DNA from: a virus
IMG/VR virus record: IMGVR_UViG_3300030117_005840
Span: 1 to 63,321 of that record
Reading direction: 5' to 3' (one strand)
DNA: 63,321 nt
Below the pieces are notes generated by a model. It did not search any database. It was not told where the DNA came from and worked only from the letters and a program-made list of their open reading frames with translations. Of this stretch, positions 6,770 through 15,349 are shown piece by piece. The first letter of the stretch is position 1. Each line of letters starts with the position of its first letter. The position numbers were made by a program, and so were the translations under genes.

Positions 6770-8239
6770 ATGCCTGTTTCGTCTAATAGAAGGCAACGGG
6801 TTATTAATTTTGCAACGCCCAAGGTTGCAGACTTGGTTATCATAGAGGTTGTCGATGCCAGTAAGAATGTAAGTTCTGCTGACGCAGCCGATAACACGGC
6901 CTACGGAACCGCGCATCCTGACACAACCAAGTTTCCCGACTTCAAGTTGGCGCATATAAAAAATGCCGATGACGATCAAGGCCAGTTTCAGTATTGGTAT
7001 TACGTAAAAGACCGAGCCAAGCAGGACGAGTATAATTGGGAGTATCAGGCGGCAGGAGCCAACAACCCCCACTATGATACGGTTATCCGAACATACATAA
7101 CTCCACGTCCTCTTGATGGTGTAGCTGGCGCGTTTGATGACGTAGATGATCCTGAGATCACGTCTGAGATGCCAGTAACGACAAGTGACCCTTTCGAGGA
7201 GGACGACGATTACATTCTTTTTGAGAAAAAGCAGACCCGATCTGGGGATGAGTTCTTGGATTCCTTGTATGTGGTCGAGCAGCATGTTTATGTCAAGCGC
7301 GTCCCTATGTGGCGCGTAGATGCTGACCCCCAATTCGCGGATTATGATGCGTTGATTTCCAAGGAGACTCTTTGGTATGTGGGCGAAACTCCAAAGGCTA
7401 CACGTAAATTTGAAGAAGACCCTGATGGAGATACAGGTCTAGAAACATCCGCACTTTTCGCGGACGGAGATGCGATTATAGATGTCCATTCTGATTTCGT
7501 GTCGGATGATGAGTCGAGTGGTGCAGAAACTTCTACGACTACGAATTTTTGGGGCGTAGACCAGCACGGTATACTGCGCGAGGGTAAGCAATTAACAGAT
7601 AACTGGTATGCTATAATAGAGAAGCAAGTTATAGGCAAGGTAGGTAAGATATCTGAAGTATTTACGTATCAGTCATATTCTTGGCCCGCCGTCCTTGACG
7701 GAAGCCCCTCCGGCTCAACGGATGCCGAGAAAACTCTTGAGGAAGGTTCCGAGGAAGGGGAAAATTCAGGAGGCATCTTTATGTATACTTGGACACGCAA
7801 GGAAGGAGGAGGTGATTCAGTAGCGGTTCCTATATTTAAACGGAATGCGTGGAGCGGTCCTACCAAAGTAAAGATAGAGCGTTTCTGGAGGAACACTAAG
7901 TGGACTATAGCAACTGGCGATAAGGATGGCACTGACCATCAATTAGCCGATATAATCCCTATGCTCCCTGAACCTATAAATTTTGTCACGCCATTAACTA
8001 CAATGAGGGTAAGTCCCTCACTACACAACAGAGTCCATCTATACGCTACTACGGGAACGGATCATCCTAAATGGGAGCTTGCAGGCGCATCATTCACATA
8101 TGACCGGACAAATTACACTGATTGGCCTGACGATATTGTTATATCAGACACTCAGACGGCTCATCGCGGGGGTTATTTAAGAGAACGCATCACGGCGTTT
8201 AAGCCCCGTGCAGACGTTAATGTCCTACCCCCCTCATAA
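6770..8239 (+). CDS. Large tail structural protein, 489 aa
   Basis: A 489-residue acidic protein. It contains an aromatic tandem-like section (FQYWYYVKDRAKQDEYNWEYQ), several ATGxxDGTDH or DPDGDTGLET loops that could bind calcium, and a C-terminal beta-rich region ending in RERITAFKPRADVNVLPPS. No enzymatic motif is visible. Its position before the His-rich fibre-like protein and the adaptor suggests a tail tube, nozzle or spike component. I cannot assign a named family. Confidence 0.6.
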   Translation: MPVSSNRRQRVINFATPKVADLVIIEVVDASKNVSSADAADNTAYGTAHPDTTKFPDFKLAHIKNADDDQGQFQYWYYVKDRAKQDEYNWEYQAAGANNPHYDTVIRTYITPRPLDGVAGAFDDVDDPEITSEMPVTTSDPFEEDDDYILFEKKQTRSGDEFLDSLYVVEQHVYVKRVPMWRVDADPQFADYDALISKETLWYVGETPKATRKFEEDPDGDTGLETSALFADGDAIIDVHSDFVSDDESSGAETSTTTNFWGVDQHGILREGKQLTDNWYAIIEKQVIGKVGKISEVFTYQSYSWPAVLDGSPSGSTDAEKTLEEGSEEGENSGGIFMYTWTRKEGGGDSVAVPIFKRNAWSGPTKVKIERFWRNTKWTIATGDKDGTDHQLADIIPMLPEPINFVTPLTTMRVSPSLHNRVHLYATTGTDHPKWELAGASFTYDRTNYTDWPDDIVISDTQTAHRGGYLRERITAFKPRADVNVLPPS

Positions 8240-8276
8240 CACCCCTTGATCTGTAACCTTCAACAGTATTACTTAG

Positions 8277-9611
8277 ATGGCAGGTAGCCCACCAGTAGAC
8301 CCTCCAGACACAGGCGCGAGCGGTTTAGGAGGAGGAAATGTAGACCCCGAACACGCGTTAATTTATACGGGTAAGTGGCCTTTTGGCGACCCCAATAACC
8401 CACGCCCTGACGCGGACTCTCCCGGCGTTACCGAGCTAGGTGTAAACTCCTCCGAAGTAGGTGAAGGAAGCATATATGACGATATGTTTCCGTTCAAGCT
8501 CCAGTGGTTCATTGACGATGACCCTGAGTCGGAAACCTATAGGCAACGTAGGCTACGCATCTATACAGGTATGCTTACCGCAATGATAAACACGTTCACT
8601 TATCATAAGAGTAAGGATACGGATACTACCTATTCAGGCAGCGTCAACGTCACTATTCAAAGCTGCACCGGCCCCATGGCCGATTCGAACTGCAATGCGA
8701 TTACACCGTATACCGGGGAAAAGGGAGCCGAAACCCTCAGCACTTTCGCAGATACTGGTGAGAAAAATGCCAGATGGATTGATGCTGACGACGATGGGTC
8801 AATGGATGACCCTCAAGAAAACCCACACATCGCGGCAGCCGCTGGTGCGCGTAACGCAGCTACAGTGACTACAACAACAGGAACCGATACGGGTAGTCCC
8901 GGCACTAACAGTCTTTCACATACCCATCAGGTCACTATACCCGCAGAGGCTGATCATTCCCACACCATAGCCGATCATTTTCACAAGGTAACGGTCCCTG
9001 CCCATTCGCATTCAATGGCCGACCACAAACACTTTACTAAGGATTTTACTGATGGATCTGCCCCTGATCTGGTAGATGTAGACCTTAGTGTAACAGCCAC
9101 CCGTTGTGATATAGAGAAGTTCCTCACAGTCGATGGACAACCTTCGATAAAGGGACCACTACAGATAGAGCCTGATGGTTTCGTAGATATTACCAGAATA
9201 AATGTGGATGGCGTAGAAGTGCCAACCGGATTTAGGGCGCAGACACTTGGACATGCGTATGGTGATGTTTATTTAACGTGGGATTTAAACACAGATAAAG
9301 ATAAACTTGATGGGGCTGCTGACGGAGTAGTAACAAACGTAAATATAGCTATGATTAACCCTAACACGACTGACGCAGGCCAGTTAACGAGGACTGATTG
9401 GGCGGCATCACGTGACCCAGATATTGGGTCTTATAAACTTCTTATAGGCACTGCATTTGACCCTGATAGTGAAGACGAGCAAGAAGCCAGTAAGGGAATT
9501 GTGCAGGTAATTTATGAAAACGTCTACTATTCACCATTAATCCTCCCTGAAATTGAGGATACATCAGGCTCTCCGTCCTGTGACTCACCCGTAACTACAA
9601 CATGGGATTAG
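8277..9611 (+). CDS. Tail fibre-like protein with HxH repeats
   Basis: A 444-residue protein. Residues about 214-258 hold a run of HxH units (SHTHQ, HSHTI, HFHKV, HSHSM, HKHF). In T4 gp12 and other fibres, HxH motifs coordinate iron along the trimer axis, so a trimeric metal-stabilised fibre is likely. The N-terminal 60 residues are Gly/Pro/Asp-rich and may be the virion attachment. The C-terminal part is beta-rich. It is directly followed, without any gap, by the glycosyltransferase gene. Confidence 0.7.
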   Translation: MAGSPPVDPPDTGASGLGGGNVDPEHALIYTGKWPFGDPNNPRPDADSPGVTELGVNSSEVGEGSIYDDMFPFKLQWFIDDDPESETYRQRRLRIYTGMLTAMINTFTYHKSKDTDTTYSGSVNVTIQSCTGPMADSNCNAITPYTGEKGAETLSTFADTGEKNARWIDADDDGSMDDPQENPHIAAAAGARNAATVTTTTGTDTGSPGTNSLSHTHQVTIPAEADHSHTIADHFHKVTVPAHSHSMADHKHFTKDFTDGSAPDLVDVDLSVTATRCDIEKFLTVDGQPSIKGPLQIEPDGFVDITRINVDGVEVPTGFRAQTLGHAYGDVYLTWDLNTDKDKLDGAADGVVTNVNIAMINPNTTDAGQLTRTDWAASRDPDIGSYKLLIGTAFDPDSEDEQEASKGIVQVIYENVYYSPLILPEIEDTSGSPSCDSPVTTTWD

Positions 9612-10391
9612 ATGCAGCCCTTAACCGAACTATTTGATAGGGTTTACGTTATAAGCTGTTCTTACCGAAAGGATCGTTTAGATGCGTTGGAGGCTAATTT
9701 TAAGCGCATGGGAGTTGCTGACTTTTCACAAGTCAGGATTTTTAAGGGAATCGACGGGAATAAGGTAGGCTCACCACCTTATTGGAAATGGGGTAGGGGT
9801 GCTTGGGGCTGTTATCAGTCCCATTGCGGAGTTATAACTGATATACTTAACTCAGAAGAGAGATGCCGAAGCGCGCTAATTTTAGAAGATGACGTGTGTT
9901 TTAACACTTCCTCCCTTGTAGAAGCCAATTACCTAATGAACCACATACCTCCTGATTGGGATCAAGTTTATTTAGGAGGACAGCATTGCAAAACGCCGGA
10001 ATTTACAGACGACCCATTGATACTGAAAGGCACTTCCATTCACAGGACTCACGCGTATGGGCTAAACGAAAAAGTATTCAAGAAGTTTTATGCTCATTTA
10101 AGTAACGCTCCTGAGTTTATACAAGAGAAGGAAACCCACGTTGACCGTCACCTAGAAGCTGCACACCAAGAAAAGAAATGGAATGTATATTGTCCTCTTA
10201 AATGGGTAGCAGGGCAGGCATCAGGTGAAAGCGATATTGCCCATATCACTACGTCTGACGGGGTCTGTAGTAAGAAGATAGATTCTATTAGAAAATATTG
10301 GTTTTTATCCGACTCAAAGGCAGGGTTAGAAGCGCATAAGGCTGATTCTTACTTTATGGGAGACAAAGCTCCTATAGTTACCCCCTTGTAA
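9612..10391 (+). CDS. Family 25 glycosyltransferase (LPS type)
   Basis: A 259-residue protein with GT25 hallmarks: an N-terminal VYVISCSYRKDRLDALEANF strand-helix (residues 11-30), GCYQSHCGVI at 66-75 and the metal-binding LEDD at 91-94. Family members transfer sugars from nucleotide donors onto lipopolysaccharide or hydroxylysine. The start codon follows the fibre gene's stop immediately, and the adaptor gene follows, so it belongs to the tail transcription unit. It may glycosylate a virion protein or change the host surface. The acceptor cannot be read from the sequence. Confidence 0.85.
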   Translation: MQPLTELFDRVYVISCSYRKDRLDALEANFKRMGVADFSQVRIFKGIDGNKVGSPPYWKWGRGAWGCYQSHCGVITDILNSEERCRSALILEDDVCFNTSSLVEANYLMNHIPPDWDQVYLGGQHCKTPEFTDDPLILKGTSIHRTHAYGLNEKVFKKFYAHLSNAPEFIQEKETHVDRHLEAAHQEKKWNVYCPLKWVAGQASGESDIAHITTSDGVCSKKIDSIRKYWFLSDSKAGLEAHKADSYFMGDKAPIVTPL

Positions 10392-10421
10392 AAACGCCCA
10401 AAACCCCTATATTAACGAGTC

Positions 10422-11159
10422 ATGCCGAAAGGACAAGTAGGAACTATTAAGAGTAAATTCAGCCAGTATCTGGATGCGGGAGCCGCTACCGATGCTGATT
10501 GGTATATTGCTCTTAATGAGGTCATGCCCCGTATATACCATATGGGCTTTTGGCGGGATATGATGACCACGCTTGAGGAACAGGATGTCAGTAAGGGCTT
10601 ATATATACTACCTGAAGACAACGCCACAACAGGGGTAGGTTATGACAGTATTCTACACGCTATCTTAGATGATAGCCCAACGGATTTATTTTCCATTTGG
10701 CATGATTACCGGATTTTTGGTGAGCCTCACACAACTGCTGCGGCTGACGTTACTTCACTATCAGTAGGCGTGTATGATGATGGTTATACCTCCTTTGATG
10801 CTTACACAAGCCCTGAGTCTAATGGAGGCAAGGGAGCCGCCATTGATCCCGCACGAAGGAGGTATAGGATAGCCCCCGTCGATTCTACCACAAAAGCCAC
10901 GTTTCTAATGAAGAGGAAATGGGTAGATGTCTCTAGTAATAGCCACTACGTATTCCTTCCTAATGACCCCTCAGTCATTAAACACGCCCTTTTAGGCAAG
11001 CTCGCTGAAGACAACGCCGATGTCCAAAGGGCTGAATACCACTGGCAGACTTGCCAGAAACTTTTAGACGCTGACCTTGATTCTTACAGGGGTGGCGCAA
11101 GACCAAGACCTAATATCGCCCCGAGCGGACCGGGAGGCACAATATTAGGTATGTATTAA
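10422..11159 (+). CDS. Head-tail adaptor (tail tubular protein A-like)
   Basis: A 245-residue protein with the feel of podovirus gp11-type adaptors. It has an N-terminal helical region (IKSKFSQYLDAGAATDADWYIALNEVMPRIYHMGFW), a central beta domain and a C-terminal helix (HALLGKLAEDNADVQRAEYHWQ) ending RGGARPRPN. That helix pattern, acidic residues then RA...LL, recurs in adaptors that line the portal ring. The neighbours are tail genes. Moderately sure of the role, less of the exact family. Confidence 0.65.
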   Translation: MPKGQVGTIKSKFSQYLDAGAATDADWYIALNEVMPRIYHMGFWRDMMTTLEEQDVSKGLYILPEDNATTGVGYDSILHAILDDSPTDLFSIWHDYRIFGEPHTTAAADVTSLSVGVYDDGYTSFDAYTSPESNGGKGAAIDPARRRYRIAPVDSTTKATFLMKRKWVDVSSNSHYVFLPNDPSVIKHALLGKLAEDNADVQRAEYHWQTCQKLLDADLDSYRGGARPRPNIAPSGPGGTILGMY

Positions 11160-11186
11160 TTTCAAACAAACAAACAATAATTAGCT

Positions 11187-11504
11187 ATGGCTACAAACAA
11201 TATTGAAAAACAATCCTTCGGTCAGGCCGGAGCAACTGCCCTTTCGGGGACTGAAACTGTCGCCGCACGATGGGCCGCACTACATAGTGGAGAGACTGTC
11301 CCAGATATATGCGCCATTGTAGCTCTTGAGGATTCGGTGCTACACGCTACGAATACGGTATGGCCAGAGCTAACAGATTCAGCAACAAAGAATCTTATAG
11401 GTGATACTAGCCCTATTACCATACCAAAAGGAGTCACAATCTACGGACAGTTCACTGCTGTTGGGCTAGATAGCGGTTCAGTCCTCTGCTACCACGCCGC
11501 CTAA
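11187..11504 (+). CDS. Small tail-associated protein, 105 aa
   Basis: A 105-residue beta-rich protein with Ala/Thr/Val bias, ending KGVTIYGQFTAVGLDSGSVLCYHAA, which looks like a small jelly-roll or capping domain. It sits between adaptor and adhesin, 6 bp before the next start. No catalytic residues seen. Probably a virion subunit. Confidence 0.6.
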   Translation: MATNNIEKQSFGQAGATALSGTETVAARWAALHSGETVPDICAIVALEDSVLHATNTVWPELTDSATKNLIGDTSPITIPKGVTIYGQFTAVGLDSGSVLCYHAA

Positions 11505-11510
11505 AGAACA

Positions 11511-12476
11511 ATGGCTCCCCGACTTGGATTAGGTGGCGGCATAACCGCTGACCCGTCAAGCACACTGTTTGGCGAACCCAACTTGTTGCTGGACGATTAT
11601 CCCGGCGCAGATATAGCTTATTCGATACGAAAGCTATCGAAGAACTATGCAGGGTATGCTATGAATGTCAGGGTTGATATAAACGATGATGGGGACACCA
11701 CACCTGACAAAACCGCCGATGTAGCTTTTGACGATGACGGCTTCGTATCTGCCAGTTCAAAGATATACAATCCGTCCTCTGGTGGTTCTGATGGGGATAC
11801 TCTTGCGACCTTTGTAGGATCAGAAAATGAAGTTTATGTGGCCACATGGTATGATCAGTCAGGAAATAGTAAAAATGCTACGGACACATCAGGTTCGCCT
11901 ACTCTCGCGAATCAACCCAAGCTGTATACTAGTAACAGTCTTATAACGGATGTCACATCAGGCACAGCGCGAGCCGCCTTGCTTTGGGATGCCGCCGATT
12001 TAATGCACTTTAGCAACTCAGGGTTTGCCCTTGGGGGCAACACCACGTTTTTTGTTTCGCGCTCCACACGGGCGGACGATTCCATTCCGTGGACATTAAG
12101 TTTTGATAACATTACCCCAGCGCATTACTTACACTTTCAACAAAACATTGAAGCCCATTTTTATTACCAGAATGGTCTTGCTGGTGCCGCTTCAGTAGCT
12201 ATGAATAACGTAGGTAACCTTGATGAAAAACGAAGGCTTTTTTCCTATTTGGCTACCACATCAGCACAAACGATTACTGCTAATGGCGTGAGCAATTCCT
12301 CTGGCTTTCCTGACGCTGGAACGTCTTCTATGTCGGGAAGTTCTGGTCTTGGAAATTCAATTGGTTACTTTGGTTACCAAGGAAAGATGCAAGAGTTCAT
12401 CCATTACGATACCGATCAAACGTCCAATAGTTCTAATATTGCATCAGACATAAACACAGCTTTGGAGGTCTACTAA
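11511..12476 (+). CDS. Tail adhesin with arabinofuranosidase-B-like fold
   Basis: A 321-residue protein. Residues about 33-55 read AYSIRKLSKNYAGYAMNVRV, followed by VATWYDQSGNSKNATD near 115-130. This is the recurrent AYSLRKL...VTTWYDQSGN signature of the alpha-L-arabinofuranosidase B catalytic-type (concanavalin-like) domain that phages reuse in tail proteins. The remainder is beta-rich with Asn/Ser/Gly turns. It probably binds or trims a surface polysaccharide. Whether it is catalytic is unclear. The last base of its stop is the first base of the next ATG. Confidence 0.7.
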   Translation: MAPRLGLGGGITADPSSTLFGEPNLLLDDYPGADIAYSIRKLSKNYAGYAMNVRVDINDDGDTTPDKTADVAFDDDGFVSASSKIYNPSSGGSDGDTLATFVGSENEVYVATWYDQSGNSKNATDTSGSPTLANQPKLYTSNSLITDVTSGTARAALLWDAADLMHFSNSGFALGGNTTFFVSRSTRADDSIPWTLSFDNITPAHYLHFQQNIEAHFYYQNGLAGAASVAMNNVGNLDEKRRLFSYLATTSAQTITANGVSNSSGFPDAGTSSMSGSSGLGNSIGYFGYQGKMQEFIHYDTDQTSNSSNIASDINTALEVY

Positions 12477-12715
12477 TGAACTTTTTAGTTTTTGATACTG
12501 AGCAAGAGGCCACTACCCGTTCTGAACAAGCGGCCACTGAAAAAGGCAACCCTGATTACTCTAGAGTATGGAGCGCAACGGTTGAGCATAATGACGGGAG
12601 AGCCGCCTTACAGGTCTACGGGGACTACCTCTACCTGCTGACAGATGATGAAAAGGATGCTTTAGTCGATGAGCTACCCGCCGATTGGAACCACCCACCC
12701 AACCCGTTTGAGTAA
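12476..12715 (+). CDS. Small post-adhesin protein (possible assembly factor)
   Basis: A 79-residue acidic protein starting MNFLVFDTEQEA and ending LVDELPADWNHPPNPFE. Similar small proteins often follow adhesin genes in environmental phages (recalled), suggesting a chaperone or cap. It is translationally coupled to the adhesin (one-base overlap) and to the holin candidate after it (TAATG). Confidence 0.6.
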   Translation: MNFLVFDTEQEATTRSEQAATEKGNPDYSRVWSATVEHNDGRAALQVYGDYLYLLTDDEKDALVDELPADWNHPPNPFE

Positions 12716-12894
12716 TGAACACCGGAGAGATCATAACCAAGGGGACTACAGGGATTGCTGGCTCAGTTGTGGCGGTTCTCTCTCCGTATCAAGAGCATAT
12801 GGAGTGGGCGATTCAAGTATTAGGTGGGCTTTTAGGAATTGCAGTGGCAGTGGTTTCGCTGTATCATCTGTTAAAGAACAAAAATAAGAAATGA
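12715..12894 (+). CDS. Holin candidate 1, 59 aa
   Basis: A 59-residue protein with two hydrophobic segments (TTGIAGSVVAVLS at about 11-23 and AIQVLGGLLGIAVAVVSLYHLL at about 32-53) and a basic tail KNKNKK. This two-helix hairpin with a charged C-terminus is typical of class II holins, which form the pores that release endolysin. It opens the lysis cassette and overlaps both neighbours (1 bp before, 4 bp after). Confidence 0.65.
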   Translation: MNTGEIITKGTTGIAGSVVAVLSPYQEHMEWAIQVLGGLLGIAVAVVSLYHLLKNKNKK

Positions 12895-13055
12895 GTAAAG
12901 AAGCTATTTTAGGAATCGTAAGACACATCCTCACCTTCGGGGGAGGCTTTATGACTCAGGCCGGAATCGCATCCGACGATCAGATCACCACTGGCGTATC
13001 AGCCATTGTGACCCTCGTCGGACTCGTCTGGTCGGTGCTGAACAAGAAGAAGTGA
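12891..13055 (+). CDS. Holin candidate 2, 54 aa
   Basis: A 54-residue protein with two hydrophobic stretches (VRHILTFGGGFMTQAGI and ITTGVSAIVTLVGLVWSVL) and a KKK end. The pattern VRHxLTxxGG...G...TLVGxxWSV is common among small phage holins as I recall them. The ATGA overlap with candidate 1 suggests the two are made together, as a holin/antiholin or two-component pore. Confidence 0.65.
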   Translation: MSKEAILGIVRHILTFGGGFMTQAGIASDDQITTGVSAIVTLVGLVWSVLNKKK

Positions 13056-13237
13056 CTTTCTTCCGGCTTTTAACCGCCGCTTTAGAGGCTTACATCGCTT
13101 ACGCGAAGTGGCGTCAAAGAACTTATGTCTATGAACTGGAAGATGAAATTGATACTCTTGCTGCCGATGGTAGCCCTGCTGCAAAGCTGCGCATCGAAAG
13201 GCTCTCGCAACGCCTTAAACGAGAGCGCACTCCATGA
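13052..13237 (+). CDS. Inner-membrane spanin (Rz-like)
   Basis: A 61-residue protein from a GTG start that overlaps the end of holin candidate 2 by 4 bp. The N-terminus is a short hydrophobic anchor (FFRLLTAALEAYIAYA), followed by a charged helical coiled-coil region (YVYELEDEIDTLAADGSPAAKLRIERLSQRL). Spanins fuse inner and outer membranes at the last step of lysis in Gram-negative hosts. The embedded lipoprotein frame starting at 13125 is the expected partner. Confidence 0.65.
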   Translation: MTFFRLLTAALEAYIAYAKWRQRTYVYELEDEIDTLAADGSPAAKLRIERLSQRLKRERTP

Positions 13238-13373
13238 CCCCCCAACCGTGACCTTGATTGAGGGACGGGAGTATCAGTTTGTAGAAGGTAAGCTAGTGGG
13301 GCGAAAGAACCACAAATGGCATTCCGACTACTCTTATAGACGCGCTATAGTTATAGGTAACGGAGATGAGTAA
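13125..13373 (+). CDS. Outer-membrane lipoprotein spanin (Rz1-like)
   Basis: An 82-residue protein that starts inside the Rz-like gene in another frame and runs past its end. It has a signal peptide (MNWKMKLILLLPMVALLQSCAS) with lipobox LQSC, so the mature protein begins at the Cys near residue 22. The mature part is short and polar. The nested architecture and lipobox match Rz/Rz1 pairs. The last base of its stop is the A of the next ATG. Confidence 0.7.
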   Translation: MSMNWKMKLILLLPMVALLQSCASKGSRNALNESALHDPPTVTLIEGREYQFVEGKLVGRKNHKWHSDYSYRRAIVIGNGDE

Positions 13374-14365
13374 TGGCCACTAAAAAAGCTCCTAGAAGTA
13401 AAAAGTGGTGGGGTGATAGGGATAGGGCGATGAGTGGCCGCGAACGCCAGCCTATTATTTCTGATAATACGGCGAGCGACTTGCCAGAAGACCCGCGTGA
13501 TTTACGTCCTTTATCCACACCCAAAGGCGATCCGTGGTTTGGAGAGGACAGGAAAAGACCTCTCGAAACAGCGGGTAATGTGTTTAATAGGAAGCCCGCA
13601 AACCCCTACTCAAGCATAGCCGCCACAGATTTCCTTGATAAATACTATGGTGATGAATTAGTTAACCAGATTAATGAAGCCCGAGTAGCTGAGAAAGAGA
13701 ATAAGGCACTCGTAGGGGAGCGTATGCAGCGCGCAACGGATATTGTTCCTGTATATAGAGATAAAGAGTTATCGGCTTCATCTAGGATAGGTGGTAGTGT
13801 GCCATTAGGACGTTACTTCTCAGGGCAGTTTAGTGACCGCAGCACCCCTACCGCTAAAAGAAAGCTACATATTGAGCTTCCGTCCCGTGTTAAAAAGGGT
13901 CAGGATGTTACTTTGGAACATGAATCAGGGCATCACCTTAATTTATTTACGCCTGAATATTACAGGAAAATATCCCCAAATCTCCCGGAAAGAGGGGAAA
14001 AAGTTGGTGGTAGAAGGATTCACGCTTTTAACCAGCCACAAGAACTAGCCGAAGCTATAGGACGTATGCAAAGGCAATGGTATGCCTATACAAAAGCTAA
14101 TCCAAAAGAATACCCGGAAGGACCGCGCCGAATGTCGGATAAGGATTTTGATAGGCTAATGAATGAGAAATACCTACCTAAAGGATTTAAGTTGCTAAAA
14201 GGCATGGATAGTAGCCATGCAGGGCATTTTATAGAGGCTCTTAGAGATTGGAAAAAAGAAAACCCCAAAAAAGGTAAGGCTCTTATAGAACAAATACGTA
14301 AGGTAAAGGACTCCTTTGTCGATACAGGGGAATCTAAGTTTTTCCCTACAGAAAACATTGCTTAA
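13373..14365 (+). CDS. HExxH metallopeptidase-like protein, 330 aa
   Basis: Residues 183-188 read HESGHH within VTLEHESGHHLNLF, a zincin active-site helix, with a later acidic helix (QELAEAIGRMQRQWYAYTK) that may hold the third zinc ligand. The first 130 residues are polar and low in order. The family is uncertain. Phage zincins can act in virion maturation, ejection or host-protein cleavage. It lies between the spanins and the amidase, so a lysis or virion-wall role is possible. It starts on the stop of the Rz1-like gene. Confidence 0.65.
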   Translation: MATKKAPRSKKWWGDRDRAMSGRERQPIISDNTASDLPEDPRDLRPLSTPKGDPWFGEDRKRPLETAGNVFNRKPANPYSSIAATDFLDKYYGDELVNQINEARVAEKENKALVGERMQRATDIVPVYRDKELSASSRIGGSVPLGRYFSGQFSDRSTPTAKRKLHIELPSRVKKGQDVTLEHESGHHLNLFTPEYYRKISPNLPERGEKVGGRRIHAFNQPQELAEAIGRMQRQWYAYTKANPKEYPEGPRRMSDKDFDRLMNEKYLPKGFKLLKGMDSSHAGHFIEALRDWKKENPKKGKALIEQIRKVKDSFVDTGESKFFPTENIA

Positions 14366-14479
14366 ATGATACTTCGTTTCATCAACACCTTAATCATCCT
14401 GCTGATAATCATCTTGGCAATAGCCTCGTTGTTCATTGTCCCATTAACCGCGATATTCTTTGGAATCGGTCCCGCGTAA
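14366..14479 (+). CDS. 37-residue hydrophobic membrane peptide
   Basis: The frame fits exactly between the stop of the HExxH gene and the ATG of the amidase, with no free bases. The product is almost wholly hydrophobic (INTLIILLIIILAIASLFIV then PLTAIFFGIG), a single membrane helix or tight hairpin. A regulator or extra holin of the lysis cassette is likely. Length limits confidence. Confidence 0.5.
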   Translation: MILRFINTLIILLIIILAIASLFIVPLTAIFFGIGPA

Positions 14480-15034
14480 ATGATAGCAATCTGCGTAGGC
14501 CATAGCCGACAAGGGGTTAGTGGAGCCTCCGCAGTCGATGGCACTACTGAATGGGATTATAATTGCGATTTAGCCGAGAGGATAGCTTCTAAGTTAAGGC
14601 AGGAAGTAAGGGTTTATAATACGTATGGGGGCAAAAGTTATGCGAACTCCATGCGCTGGCTATCCCGAAAACTGCAAACTGATAACGCACAGTTTGCAAT
14701 AGAGCTTCATTTTAACGCAGCTAAGCCGTCAGAAACAGGGCATGAATGGGGTTATTGGCATAATAGCGAAAAAGGAAGGCTTCTAGCGCGCTCTCTACGG
14801 GATTCTATGGAGGATTCTTTCCCTATGCACACAAGCAGGGGTATTAAATTACATAAAAAAGGCAGTAAAGGAGCCGCTTTTCTACGGCACACGCATTGCC
14901 CAGCCGTAATTGCCCAACCCTTTTTCGGGACATCTAACGAAGATTGGGAGTTAGCTACTAAGCATAAAGATGGGCTGGCGATGACTATAACAGGAGGTAT
15001 ATTACTCTATAACGAATTAGCCAGTAGATGGTGA
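14480..15034 (+). CDS. N-acetylmuramoyl-L-alanine amidase-like endolysin
   Basis: A 184-residue single-domain protein of the Amidase_3 type, which cuts the bond between muramic acid and the peptide stem. The zinc ligands are visible as H8 (VGHS), E24 (TTEWDYN) and H77 (IELHFNA). At the place where the family has a catalytic Glu before the PFFG segment, this protein has Gln (Q146 in AVIAQPFFG), so activity may be reduced or altered. No signal peptide or cell-wall-binding domain, as expected for holin-dependent release. It begins directly after the 37-residue membrane peptide. Confidence 0.75.
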   Translation: MIAICVGHSRQGVSGASAVDGTTEWDYNCDLAERIASKLRQEVRVYNTYGGKSYANSMRWLSRKLQTDNAQFAIELHFNAAKPSETGHEWGYWHNSEKGRLLARSLRDSMEDSFPMHTSRGIKLHKKGSKGAAFLRHTHCPAVIAQPFFGTSNEDWELATKHKDGLAMTITGGILLYNELASRW

Positions 15035-15040
15035 GTCCCT

Positions 15041-15349
15041 ATGAATTTCCCAAAAACAGTCAAAATAGCTGGACGCAGAATACGTTTAGTTATAAAACCG
15101 TTTAGGGGAGAAGATAGGGATACATTCGGGGAATACTTCCACGATGATAAAACCATACAGATTAATGCTGGTCTTTCTGATGAAGTAGCTTTAACCACGC
15201 TCAGGCACGAAATGATGGAAGCCAGCCTGTTCATATCTGGACTAGCTTGGTCAGAGAGATATGAGCAAGAACCCATCGTCCGTTGTATGGAAGAGATTTT
15301 TTTTCCGGCATGGGAGGCATTCTTAAAAAGGATACAACGTGAGTTATGA
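15041..15349 (+). CDS. Small HExxE metalloprotein-like protein
   Basis: A 102-residue protein with TTLRHEMMEASLFISG (H56, E57, E60), followed by a helix with EPIVRCMEEIFFPAWEAFL. Gram-positive and environmental phages have a similar short family with HEIIEA in place of HExxH, related to minimal ImmA/IrrE-type zincins. The H-to-E change at the second ligand leaves metal binding open. It lies between the amidase and lysozyme genes and overlaps the latter by 4 bp. Confidence 0.6.
   Translation: MNFPKTVKIAGRRIRLVIKPFRGEDRDTFGEYFHDDKTIQINAGLSDEVALTTLRHEMMEASLFISGLAWSERYEQEPIVRCMEEIFFPAWEAFLKRIQREL

Noticed and set aside
6755-7333. 192-codon minus-strand frame
   Set aside because: Antisense to the 489-residue tail protein. 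Composition is typical of a reverse-complement shadow.
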